This document shows, piece by piece, positions 34,290 to 42,536 of a stretch of DNA of 45,839 nucleotides; positions within the stretch are counted from its first letter, which is position 1; every line of letters begins with the position of its first letter. The notes beneath the pieces were generated by a model, which was given only the letters and a program-made list of their open reading frames with translations, did no database searches and was not told where the DNA came from. A program made the translations under genes and the position numbers. Origin of the DNA: Lachnospiraceae bacterium (GTDB lineage: Bacteria; Bacillota; Clostridia; Lachnospirales; Lachnospiraceae); assembly GCA_024681795.1 (NCBI GenBank), contig JAILAD010000057.1, positions 1 to 45,839 on the forward strand, read 5' to 3'.

Positions 34290-34922
34290 TTACATATTCA
34301 GATAGGGATTATACATTTTCTCGTGCTCAATGGTGGTAAAATCACCGTGTCCGGGATAAACCTTCACATCCTCCGGCAGTTCCATCAGTTTTCTTAAAGA
34401 CTCCTTCATCTGCGAAGCGTTTCCTGTTTCAAAATCCGTTCTGCCGCAACTTTCAAAAAAGAGTGTGTCTCCGGAGAAAAGAATCTTGTCCTCTTCGCTG
34501 TAGAAACAACATCCGCCGACGGTATGTCCGGGTGTCTGAATCACTTTGAAATGCATGTTTCCGACAGATACGGTATCGCCGTCTTTTAAAAGCACGTCCG
34601 GCTTTACGGTATAACTTTTTCCGAATCTTGCGGAAGTATTCATTTTCGGATCCGATAACAGTTCCGCCTCATCCTCACAGGCATAAATCTTTGCTTCGGA
34701 AATATTCCGCATTTCGTTGGCACCCATGATGTGATCGAAATGTCCGTGTGTTAAAAGGATCGCTTTTATTTCAAGTCCTTTTTCACGAAGTCTGACAAAA
34801 AGCTTGTCTCCCTGCGAATTCGGATCAATGAAAATCGTCTCCGTCTCCCCTTCCCTGTGAACAAAATAACAATTATTTTCAAGGATACCGAGAACAATGC
34901 ATCCTACATTTAATTCTTCCAT
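34290..34922 (-). CDS. Metallo-beta-lactamase-fold hydrolase (glyoxalase II-like)
   Basis: Small cytoplasmic metal hydrolase of 210 residues. Metal ligands are visible in THGHFDHIMG (HxHxDH), GHTVGG, the SGDTLF aspartate and YPGHGD. It is like YqgX/GloB-type proteins that cleave thioesters such as S-lactoylglutathione, but lacks the C-terminal glyoxalase II substrate domain, so its natural substrate is unclear. It starts one base after the rel stop codon, and the rel-hydrolase-hemZ order is common in Clostridia. Confidence 0.92.
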   Translation of the reverse strand: MEELNVGCIVLGILENNCYFVHREGETETIFIDPNSQGDKLFVRLREKGLEIKAILLTHGHFDHIMGANEMRNISEAKIYACEDEAELLSDPKMNTSARFGKSYTVKPDVLLKDGDTVSVGNMHFKVIQTPGHTVGGCCFYSEEDKILFSGDTLFFESCGRTDFETGNASQMKESLRKLMELPEDVKVYPGHGDFTTIEHEKMYNPYLNM

Positions 34923-34923
34923 G

Positions 34924-37230
34924 CTAACTGCTGGTCCTTTCGATATTGATAATGCCTTCTATCTGTCCGAGTCTTTCCACGATGTTGATCAGTTCTTCTT
35001 TTCCGGTAATTTCAAAAGAAACCTGAACGGTCGCAACATCTTTTTTACTGGTTGCCGTGGAAAGGGAAAGAATGGCGATGTTCTTCTCCGTCAGTGTCTT
35101 CGTAATATCCACCAAAAGACCGGTACGGTTATTGGCATAGATCGTAATGCCCGCAATGTATTTTCCGGTATTGTCGGCCGTAAGGGCCTTCTCGCTCCAA
35201 TCCGCTTCAATTAATCTCTCCCTGTCTTCTTCGGGAAGATTACGGATATTGACACAGTCCACACGGTGAATGGAAACACCGTTTCCGCGTGTTACGAATC
35301 CGATGATGTCATCTCCGGGAATCGGGCTGCAGCATTTTCCGAACCGGAATGCCACATCATCAACACCTTCTACCACAACACCGTTCTTTGCATCAATGTT
35401 TCTTAAACGCTTTGCTCCCGCTTCCGTTACGGAATCAATCACCTGACTGTCCGAGAACGGTTTCTTGTGGGTACGGTCGTAAAGCTCAATCATTTTATTG
35501 GCTACCTGACCGTCTTTCAGGCCTCCGTGACCGATTGCGGCAAGGAGCGCATCCCAATCCTTAAAACCGTATTTACGCATAACGTAATCGGTATAGGGCG
35601 TCTTAACCAGATCGCTGTACTCGTATCCGCGCGGCTTGAAATAAGCGGCCAGTGCTTCTTTTCCGCGGATGATATTGTCATCCTTATGCTCATGTCTGAA
35701 CCACTGGTTAATCTTGTTTCTGGCCTGTGCGGACTGCACAAAGCCAAGCCAGTCCTGACTCGGTCCGGTGGAATTGTTTGAGGTAATGATTTCGATTTTA
35801 TCACCGTTCTGGATTTTATAATCGATGGGAACGATTTCACCGTTTACCTTGGCACCGATCATTTTATTTCCGACTGCGGAGTGAATCGAATATGCGAAAT
35901 CCACGGGTGTGGAACCCATCGGAAGCTGCTTTAATTCCCCGTTCGGAGTGAAACAATAAACCTCATCCGTAAACAGATCCAGACCGTCTTTGACAAGATT
36001 TAGGAATTCGGCATTATTCTCGGATTCTTTCTGCCACTCCAGAATCTGACGGAGCCATGCAAACTTCTTCTCGTCGCTTAAATTGATCTTCTTTCCGTCG
36101 GAATTCTCTTTATACTTCCAGTGCGCTGCGATACCGTATTCCGCAATCTGATGCATCTCATTGGTACGAATCTGAATCTCAAACGGCTGACCGGTCGTTC
36201 CGATTACGGTTGTATGAAGAGACTGGTACATGTTGCTCTTCGGAGATGCAATATAATCCTTGAAACGTCCCGGATAGGGCTTGTAAATACTGTGTACCAC
36301 GCCGAGCGCTGCCCAGCAGTCCGGAATCGTATCCACGATAATCCGGACCGCAAACAGATCATAAATCTGGTCCAGCGTTTTATTCTGGTTTTTCATCTTC
36401 TTGTAAATGGAAAAGAAATGCTTTACTCTTCCGTCAATACGTGCATGAATTCCCGCATTCCGGATATGCTGGCCGACTTCCTCGACGATATCCTGTACAT
36501 ATTTCTCACGCTCCGCACGGCGGATGGCGATTTTATCCACCAGATCGTAATATGCTTCCGGCTCCAGATATTTTAAGGACAAATCGTCAAGTTCGACCTT
36601 AATCCTGGAAATACCGAGACGCTGTGCAATCGGCGAATATATCTCCAGCGTTTCTTTGGCTTTTTCAATCTGTTTCTCCGGCTTCATATGGGAAAGCGTA
36701 CGCATATTGTGAAGACGGTCGGCAAGTTTTACCACGATTACACGGATATCCTTTGCCATTGCAAGGAACATTTTCCGGAGGTTCTCTGCCTGCTCATCCA
36801 TCTTGTCGCGGTTGCCGATTTCCATCCGGCTTAACTTAGTTACACCCTCGACAATATTTGCAACATCCGGATTAAACTCTTTCTTTAAATCCTCATACGT
36901 AATATCCGTATCTTCTATGATGTCATGTAAAATACCGGCAATGATGGTATTCGTGTCCATCTCCAGATCTGCCAGAATAATGGCTACGTAAAGCGGATGG
37001 ATGATATACGGTTCACCGGATTTGCGAAACTGCTCTTTATGCGCGTTGTCCGCTATTTCAAAAGCCTTTGTAATTTCCGGAACACCTTCCGGATTGTATT
37101 TCTTTACACGCGAAATAAGGTCGTCAAAAAGTTCTCTCGGGGGAAGAAATTCCTCGATGGACTCAATACGACCGTCATCAATGACGAACTCATTCTGAAC
37201 TTGTTTGGAAATCTGTGTGTGTTCTTCCAT
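34924..37230 (-). CDS. rel: Bifunctional (p)ppGpp synthetase/hydrolase Rel
   Basis: Makes and degrades the stringent-response alarmone (p)ppGpp in response to amino-acid starvation sensed on the ribosome. The 768 residues show all expected domains: HD hydrolase (about 45-200; HDIIEDT), synthetase (about 240-360; GRFKDYIASPK and YQSLHT), TGS (about 405-465) and a C-terminal ACT domain (about 690-765). The intact HD motif indicates a working hydrolase, so it is the bifunctional type. The conserved CCxP motif of the zinc-finger region is present (KCCSPIPGD). GAGG is upstream of the ATG. A terminator just upstream separates it from the acyl-CoA synthetase gene. Confidence 0.97.
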   Translation of the reverse strand: MEEHTQISKQVQNEFVIDDGRIESIEEFLPPRELFDDLISRVKKYNPEGVPEITKAFEIADNAHKEQFRKSGEPYIIHPLYVAIILADLEMDTNTIIAGILHDIIEDTDITYEDLKKEFNPDVANIVEGVTKLSRMEIGNRDKMDEQAENLRKMFLAMAKDIRVIVVKLADRLHNMRTLSHMKPEKQIEKAKETLEIYSPIAQRLGISRIKVELDDLSLKYLEPEAYYDLVDKIAIRRAEREKYVQDIVEEVGQHIRNAGIHARIDGRVKHFFSIYKKMKNQNKTLDQIYDLFAVRIIVDTIPDCWAALGVVHSIYKPYPGRFKDYIASPKSNMYQSLHTTVIGTTGQPFEIQIRTNEMHQIAEYGIAAHWKYKENSDGKKINLSDEKKFAWLRQILEWQKESENNAEFLNLVKDGLDLFTDEVYCFTPNGELKQLPMGSTPVDFAYSIHSAVGNKMIGAKVNGEIVPIDYKIQNGDKIEIITSNNSTGPSQDWLGFVQSAQARNKINQWFRHEHKDDNIIRGKEALAAYFKPRGYEYSDLVKTPYTDYVMRKYGFKDWDALLAAIGHGGLKDGQVANKMIELYDRTHKKPFSDSQVIDSVTEAGAKRLRNIDAKNGVVVEGVDDVAFRFGKCCSPIPGDDIIGFVTRGNGVSIHRVDCVNIRNLPEEDRERLIEADWSEKALTADNTGKYIAGITIYANNRTGLLVDITKTLTEKNIAILSLSTATSKKDVATVQVSFEITGKEELINIVERLGQIEGIINIERTSS

Positions 37231-37332
37231 GTTCAGGCCTCAAAAAAAGAAACAATATAATAGATTATCTTACCGCAAAACATGCCTGATTTCAAGTAAA
37301 TAAGCATAATTTCGTACTCTTCGGCATCCACA

Positions 37333-37368
37333 AAAGAAACCGGACGGATGTATTTTCATCCGTCCGTA
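37333..37368 (-). terminator. Intrinsic terminator after the acyl-CoA synthetase fusion gene
   Basis: Stem of at least 10 bp (37341-37350 with 37357-37366) around a six-base loop, very GC-rich, followed on the minus strand by a U-rich tract GUUUCUUUUG. It also has a U-run on the plus strand. It lies about 25 bp after the upstream gene and isolates rel. Confidence 0.85.
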
Positions 37369-37391
37369 TTTTTCCGTTTGTTCCGGTTTTC

Positions 37392-39692
37392 TTATTTTCT
37401 TAAATCAACCCTTCTTACCTTACCGGAGATTGTCTTCGGAAGTTCATCCACAAAGTCGACGATTCTCGGATATTTGTAAGGTGCCGTATGGCTCTTTACA
37501 TAGGTCTGGATTTCTTTCTTAAGCTCATCCGATGCTTTTGTACCCTTGGTCAGTACGATGATTGCCCGGACAACCTGTCCTCTGATTTCATCCGGAGCTG
37601 CAACAACCGCACACTCGAGAACATAAGGAAGTTCCATGATAACGCTCTCGATTTCGAACGGTCCGATACGGTAACCGGAAGACTTGATTAAATCGTCCAC
37701 ACGTCCCACATACCAGTAGAATCCGTCCTCGTCCTTCCATGCGGTATCACCGGTGTGGTAGTATCCGTCATGCCATACGCTCTTCGTCTTTTCGTCGTTT
37801 AAATAATATCCTTCGAACAGTCCGTTCGGTACGCCGTCCTCGGTACGGATTACGATTTCACCGGTTTCACCGACCGGTGCAATGGATCCGTCTGCTGCCA
37901 TAATTTCTACCTGATACTGCGGAGAAGGTCTTCCCATGGAACCGACTTTGTTGTTTTCTCCGACATAATTGGCAATTGTAAGGGTGGTCTCGGTCTGTCC
38001 GAAGCCTTCCATGATTCGTACGCCGGTTGCCTTTAAGAACTGGGAATAAACCTCAGGGTTCATTGCCTCACCTGCAACAGTAGCATATTTGATGGAACTT
38101 AAATCATACTTCGAAAGATCTTCTTTGATGAAGAAACGGTACATGGTTGTCGGTGCACAGAAGGTCGTGATTTTATATTTTGCAAACATCGGCAGGATGT
38201 CTTCCGCCTTGAATTTTTCAAAGTCATATACAAAAGTTGCCGCCTCGCATAACCATTGCCCGTATAATTTGCCCCAGAGCGCTTTGCCCCAGCCGGTATC
38301 CGCGATGGTAAAATGAAGTCCGTTCGGATCCACGTTATGCCAGTATTTTGCGGTCAGGAAATGACCAAGCGGATATTTGTAAGTATGTGCCGCGATGTTC
38401 GGATATCCGGTAGTTCCGGAGGTAAAGAGCATCAGCATGGTATCGTCTCCGCCCGGAGTATCCTGGGTTCTGTCGAAGATATCGGAACATTTTTCGAATT
38501 CTTTATCGAAACTGTGCCATCCTTCTCTTTCTCCGCATGCAATAATTTTGGTCTTTAAAGTCGGGCTCTTTTCCTGTGCAAGATCCACCTGTTCCGCCAC
38601 GTCACCGGTTCCGGTGCAGACAATTGCGGAAATACCGGCTGCATTGAAACGGTATTCAAAATCGTGATCCTTAAGCAAATGCGTTGCCGGAATTACAATG
38701 GCACCGAGTTTGTGAAGACCGAGAATGGAGAACCAGAACTGATAATGGCGCTTTAATACCAGAAGCACTCTGTCACCCTTCTTAATTCCGAGAGATGCGA
38801 AATAATTGGCTGCCATGTTGGAATATTTTTTCATATCCGAGAAGGTGAATCTTCTGGATTCTTTCTCGTTTGAAACATAGACCATTGCAGTCTTTGAAGG
38901 GATTTTTCTTGCAAGTTCGTCCACTACGTCATATGCAAAATTGAAATGTTCGTCATTCTTGAACTGTACGTTATTGACAACACCGTACTCGTCCACGGTT
39001 GTTTCCACGAATTTCTCGTAAACGGGATGTACGAGATTTGCCTTGTCCACATTTGTTTTTACAAACTTCTGGACTTTGTTTTCCACCTTGGAAGGTCCCT
39101 TTGCGTCGGGATTCATAACGATTGCGTAGATTTCGCAGTCCTCTCCGCCGAGTGCGATTTCGTTGTGGGGGATTGCGGAATTATAGTAAATGGAATCGCC
39201 TTCGTGAAGGATTTCCACTACATCCCCGACTACCATTTTAAGGGATCCCTTGATGACGATATCAAGTTCCTGTCCGACGTGGGTAGAATATTCGTACGGC
39301 GGATTCAGAGCTTCCTGAGAATACGGAATCCTGACAAAGAAAGGCTCAGCCAGTTTATTTTTGAATTTCGGAGCAAGACGGAAATATTCAAAACCTTCAC
39401 GTCTTACAATCTGGTCTCCCTCGCCTTTACGGGTTACGGTTACTTCGGAAAGCGCAGGGCTTTCACCTTCCATCAGGTCCGTCATTTCCACGTTGCACAC
39501 CTGTGCAATTTTGTAAATGAACGTAAAAGAGAAATCTTCCTCACCGGATTCGTATCTGACATATTCTTCGGGGGTTAAACCGATTTTCTTTGCCAGTGCT
39601 TCCTGGGATAAATTCATATCCTCACGGAGCGCTTTGATACGTCTTGCGACCTCATGGATTTCGTTTTCGAGTTGCGTGTTTGTGTTTGTCAT
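37392..39692 (-). CDS. XRE DNA-binding, cupin and medium-chain acyl-CoA synthetase fusion
   Basis: One 766-residue chain with three parts. Residues about 12-75 form an XRE helix-turn-helix (RRIKALREDMNLSQEALAKK). Residues about 105-192 form a cupin barrel with a YSTHVGQELDIVIKG motif and IPHNE. From about 215 to the end is an ANL adenylating enzyme with TSGTTG (424-429), GFGQTE and the C-terminal catalytic Lys758 in KTISGK. The IADTGWGKALWGKLYGQW stretch and the APTTMYR motif place it with medium-chain acyl-CoA synthetases (ACSM/MACS), which take medium, branched-chain or aromatic acids. The usual Lys after TSGTTGxP is Asn. Expression is set by an upstream T-box. The ATG has AGGAGG six bases upstream. 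Substrate and DNA target are unknown. Confidence 0.93.
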   Translation of the reverse strand: MTNTNTQLENEIHEVARRIKALREDMNLSQEALAKKIGLTPEEYVRYESGEEDFSFTFIYKIAQVCNVEMTDLMEGESPALSEVTVTRKGEGDQIVRREGFEYFRLAPKFKNKLAEPFFVRIPYSQEALNPPYEYSTHVGQELDIVIKGSLKMVVGDVVEILHEGDSIYYNSAIPHNEIALGGEDCEIYAIVMNPDAKGPSKVENKVQKFVKTNVDKANLVHPVYEKFVETTVDEYGVVNNVQFKNDEHFNFAYDVVDELARKIPSKTAMVYVSNEKESRRFTFSDMKKYSNMAANYFASLGIKKGDRVLLVLKRHYQFWFSILGLHKLGAIVIPATHLLKDHDFEYRFNAAGISAIVCTGTGDVAEQVDLAQEKSPTLKTKIIACGEREGWHSFDKEFEKCSDIFDRTQDTPGGDDTMLMLFTSGTTGYPNIAAHTYKYPLGHFLTAKYWHNVDPNGLHFTIADTGWGKALWGKLYGQWLCEAATFVYDFEKFKAEDILPMFAKYKITTFCAPTTMYRFFIKEDLSKYDLSSIKYATVAGEAMNPEVYSQFLKATGVRIMEGFGQTETTLTIANYVGENNKVGSMGRPSPQYQVEIMAADGSIAPVGETGEIVIRTEDGVPNGLFEGYYLNDEKTKSVWHDGYYHTGDTAWKDEDGFYWYVGRVDDLIKSSGYRIGPFEIESVIMELPYVLECAVVAAPDEIRGQVVRAIIVLTKGTKASDELKKEIQTYVKSHTAPYKYPRIVDFVDELPKTISGKVRRVDLRK

Positions 39693-39738
39693 AATGACCT
39701 CCTGTAAAAAAAATCTGCTCCCTCGGGAAGTTCAGCGG

Positions 39739-40022
39739 AAAAATAAAAGAACCCGCCTCAACTTTCATTGAGACGGGTTAAAAATCAATCCGCGGTACCA
39801 CTCAATTTCATCCTTACAGGATGCCCTCAGTAAGCTCCAACAAGCTCTTTGCCTTAACGCGGCAAGTACGGGAAACATCTACTCGGAAATACTTTCATTT
39901 CATTCCTTTGGTGTTCCGGCTCGGAAGGGATCACTTTATGCTGCCTGTTACTGTCTCACACCTGCCGACAGCTCTCTGAAAACCGGTACTGCACAAGACT
40001 TCTTCGTCACAGCCTTTCACTA
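39739..40022 (-). promoter_or_regulatory. T-box riboswitch (probable isoleucine AUC specifier)
   Basis: Complete T-box leader on the minus strand. Stem I: GAAG pairs with CUUC at the base, UUGUGC with GCAUAA above the specifier loop, CCGGUU with AACAGG higher up, then the AGAGAG bulge and a distal loop GGCAGGUGUGA. The specifier, read by analogy with glyQS leaders (one base before CUUC), is AUC at 39929-39931, an isoleucine codon. The T-box itself, GAGUGGUACCGCGG, lies at about 39790-39803. Its UGGU pairs with tRNAs ending A73-CCA, which fits tRNA-Ile and argues against tRNA-Ser. The terminator is a 12-bp stem (39750-39761 with 39768-39779) followed by CUUUUAUUUUU. Uncharged tRNA should stabilise the antiterminator and turn the gene on. 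Confidence 0.93.
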
Positions 40023-40028
40023 AATGCT

Positions 40029-40057
40029 AACATACCACTCTTGTTTTTATTTGTCAA
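40029..40057 (-). promoter_or_regulatory. Sigma-A promoter of the T-box leader
   Basis: On the minus strand, a perfect -35 TTGACA (40052-40057), a 17-bp spacer and TATGTT (40029-40034). Transcription should start near 40022, giving a leader of about 330 bases before the start codon. Confidence 0.85.
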
Positions 40058-40073
40058 ATTCTTTTTTTAAATA

Positions 40074-40137
40074 TGAACCTCTTTCAGGTTGAAGCTCTTG
40101 CAAATTGAAGTTCCTGCAAAATCAGGCTCTGTCAAAA
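40074..40137. repeat. Four imperfect 16-bp tandem repeats
   Basis: Four head-to-tail 16-bp units on the plus strand beginning at 40074, 40090, 40106 and 40122, each like TGAAGCTCTTGCAAAA. They end exactly at the stop codon of the lipoprotein gene and lie just upstream of the T-box promoter, within the stretch without a gene at 39693-40137. The first unit contains a short AACCT/AGGTT hairpin that could be a weak terminator. Function unknown. Confidence 0.75.
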
Positions 40138-40692
40138 TCAATCCTTTACAAAGAAGCTGCTGCCGTCAATTCCGTCCACGTCGCTCTCTGCACTCTCCCA
40201 GCCGAGTTTTCCGTCTGCCTCAAACCAGAAGCATCCGCCTCCGTCGGTGTATTTCACGTCATCGGTATAATTCTCCTCATCCTCATAGGTTCGGATTGTA
40301 TAGGTTGCGTCCGAATACTCCAAAAGTCCGGTGGAATCATAATAAGTTGCAGTCATGGTCCAGTCTGCACTCTCAAATGCACTGCTGCCCCAGTGAATGG
40401 ATACATTGTAGGTATTCTCTTCACCTGCGGATTCGATTGTAATCATTCCTCTGCCTGCGATTTCCTCATGATAATCTCCAGCAAAATCCGGTGCTACAAC
40501 CGGCTCTGAGAGAAGGTTTTCAGATACCGTCTCGGATGCAGGTGTCACTTCGGAAACAGGTGTTACCTCAATACTTGTAACTTCGGATACAGCCGGGGTT
40601 TCGCTTGTTGCAACATTTGCCGGTTTATTGCATGCAACAATACTGCAAATCACTGCGGACACCAGTCCAAGGGTAAGTAATTTCTTTTTCAT
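40138..40692 (-). CDS. Small secreted lipoprotein of unknown function
   Basis: 184 residues, not recognised as a named family. A signal peptide ends in the lipobox IVAC followed by NKPA, so it is predicted to be lipid-anchored on the outer face of the membrane. A Ser/Glu/Val/Thr/Pro-rich linker (about 25-65) resembles that of the GH9 cellulase. The C-terminal part (about 70-184) looks like a small beta-rich domain, rich in Tyr, Trp and acidic residues (FAGDYHEE, YNVSIHWGSSA, CFWFEADGK). It has its own promoter and ends at the 16-bp repeats. Confidence 0.85.
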   Translation of the reverse strand: MKKKLLTLGLVSAVICSIVACNKPANVATSETPAVSEVTSIEVTPVSEVTPASETVSENLLSEPVVAPDFAGDYHEEIAGRGMITIESAGEENTYNVSIHWGSSAFESADWTMTATYYDSTGLLEYSDATYTIRTYEDEENYTDDVKYTDGGGCFWFEADGKLGWESAESDVDGIDGSSFFVKD

Positions 40693-40738
40693 TTCAATTC
40701 TCCTTTCATTCCGCTTTTTCTCTTTACGTCACTCCCAT

Positions 40739-40766
40739 ATTATATACCGCGGAGAAAGGAAATCAA
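40739..40766 (-). promoter_or_regulatory. Promoter of the small lipoprotein gene
   Basis: Minus-strand TTGATT (40761-40766), a 16-bp spacer and a perfect TATAAT (40739-40744), about 46 bp before the ATG, which has an AAGGAG site. Confidence 0.75.
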
Positions 40767-40826
40767 TTTCCTATTTCTCTATGATTTTTTTCTCTTTTTC
40801 CGTTTTTCTGTACAGATTTGACAAAA

Positions 40827-42443
40827 TCACTCCTGCATTGCGCTCTCGCACATTGCAAGCAGAATGTAAAAAACAGGTGTTACGCAAATATGCTGGAAAC
40901 TCACGAACTGGTTAACAAAATATGCAAGAAGCACCAGAATACCGAGCAGTGCGATGTCCTTATATTTATTCTCTCTGAATTTTTTGAAAAAGGATACCGA
41001 AACGGTCACAAAAATGCCGAGATATACCAAAGCGCCGATAATTCCGGTCTGCACCATGGCAGTAATCCACTCATTGTGCGCATTGGAAAACATTGCTTCC
41101 TCGTAATATCCGACCTGTTGAATATCCATCCCGCGTGCCAGATACCATTCCCCGTAACAGTCCGGTCCGACTCCGAAAAGAATATCTTTTATTCCGCCCG
41201 CAAAGAATTCCTTCAGACTTTCTTTCCAGAGAATTCCCCTGTAACTTCCCCAGGAATCGGAAAATCGGAGAATTTCCCTTGCCCCGAGCAAATTCCAGAA
41301 AGAGTCTGAAACCTGGCATAAAACAAAAACCGACACCCCGGCAAGTAGTATTAACGCGGGAATGATTTTTAACACGATCCGGACAGGCTTCGGAAGAACC
41401 AGTTCCTTATAGTCTTTAATGTTCTTTTCGCATTTCTTCGACTTAATTCTGAAGAGTACTATAAGCACTGCCAGAATTCCCGTCGGAATATACCAAAGAG
41501 GCGTATATAAGGTATTCGGCGTATCCAGATGCATGGGTTCGATTAAATCCACGCGGAATGCCGTCATCTGTGTCCAGAAAATGCATACCATAAAGAGAAT
41601 TTCCAGATAAGCGGTAATTCTTTCCAGTGTATCGGAGAGAAAAACAGGCAATACAATCAGTAACACGGCCAGTGTCAGTACCCCGCTTCTGGAACCCTGC
41701 AGTAAAATGGCGGCCATGGACAGATATGCTGCGATTCCGATCAAAAGCCTTATCCAGAACTTCTTTGCAGTCAGATAAAGAACCAGCAAAACCGGAAGAA
41801 CGCAGACCAGATATCCGCAAAGCCAGTTGATATTTCCGATGGTTCCGAGTAAATTTCTCCTGCTCCAGGAAAACCAGTCAAGACCGACGTAGAATCCGAG
41901 CGGATCGTTTCCGGTTCTGTTTAACACCACAAGTATGCTTTCCGCCGTCAGGGCCGCTGCGGGAAGGTACCAGGTATTTTTGTTTTTATCCCATCCGAGA
42001 CGGATAAAGACGTATCCGAATACCATCAGTCCCTGTGTAACAAGTCCCATCTCCCATCCGCCGAATCCGCGAATTGCCTCTGCTTTACAGTCGCTTAACA
42101 GGAACGAAACAATGTTCCAGAGACCGCAGGAAAGCACGGCTATGTCAGGCAACGTGATTTTTTTTCTGAATTCCGCGAAGGAAGTTTTTGAAATCTCTTT
42201 TCTTTTCTGAATCAAAAACACAATCAGTAAAAGAATTCCGATTCCCAGAAAGAAAAGAGAAATATTTCTGTAGTAAACAACCTTATAGGCCGCAAGATAT
42301 ACAAAGCGATCCCTTACATACAGCGGAAATACGGTCAGCATCATAAAAAGGTATGCCCAGACCGCATAAGACAAAAATTCCCGAAAGACAAGTTTTGATG
42401 TTTTATTCTGTTTGTCGTTTGCTTTTCTTTTTTTAGAAGCCAT
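40827..42443 (-). CDS. O-antigen ligase/polymerase-like membrane protein
   Basis: 538 residues with about a dozen predicted membrane helices, typical of the Wzy/WaaL (Wzy_C) family that polymerises or transfers lipid-linked glycans. The family's signature is seen in the large loop region: LLQGSRSGVLTL and, near the C-terminus, FSNAHNEWITAMVQTGIIGALVYL in pieces, with the conserved His of AHNEW. In a Gram-positive it could polymerise a capsule or wall polysaccharide, or add glycans to proteins. No glycosyltransferases are next to it, so the substrate cannot be told. The N-terminus is very basic. No good ribosome-binding site is seen before the ATG. Confidence 0.85.
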   Translation of the reverse strand: MASKKRKANDKQNKTSKLVFREFLSYAVWAYLFMMLTVFPLYVRDRFVYLAAYKVVYYRNISLFFLGIGILLLIVFLIQKRKEISKTSFAEFRKKITLPDIAVLSCGLWNIVSFLLSDCKAEAIRGFGGWEMGLVTQGLMVFGYVFIRLGWDKNKNTWYLPAAALTAESILVVLNRTGNDPLGFYVGLDWFSWSRRNLLGTIGNINWLCGYLVCVLPVLLVLYLTAKKFWIRLLIGIAAYLSMAAILLQGSRSGVLTLAVLLIVLPVFLSDTLERITAYLEILFMVCIFWTQMTAFRVDLIEPMHLDTPNTLYTPLWYIPTGILAVLIVLFRIKSKKCEKNIKDYKELVLPKPVRIVLKIIPALILLAGVSVFVLCQVSDSFWNLLGAREILRFSDSWGSYRGILWKESLKEFFAGGIKDILFGVGPDCYGEWYLARGMDIQQVGYYEEAMFSNAHNEWITAMVQTGIIGALVYLGIFVTVSVSFFKKFRENKYKDIALLGILVLLAYFVNQFVSFQHICVTPVFYILLAMCESAMQE

Positions 42444-42473
42444 TTTTCTGATAAATCGTTTTCCCTTAAACCG

Positions 42474-42507
42474 AAAAATCTCCGGAGCTTTGATTCACTC
42501 CGGAGAT
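42474..42507 (-). terminator. Intrinsic terminator after the LysM protein gene
   Basis: Perfect 10-bp stem ATCTCCGGAG/CTCCGGAGAT (42478-42487 with 42498-42507) with a ten-base loop, followed on the minus strand by UUUUUCGGUUU. It lies 30 bp after the gene's stop. Confidence 0.92.
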
Positions 42508-42536
42508 ATTCAGTCTGAATTAATAATTACCGGTAA

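Noticed and set aside
39926..39932. UCC (serine) or CCC (proline) as the T-box specifier
   Set aside because: By the pairing of stem I with one base before CUUC the codon is AUC. UGGU in the T-box also does not fit the G73 of tRNA-Ser. Proline cannot be excluded by that test but needs a shorter loop than known leaders.
40074..40137. Short CRISPR-like array
   Set aside because: The 16-bp units are directly joined with no spacers and are imperfect, so it is a tandem repeat. No cas genes are present.
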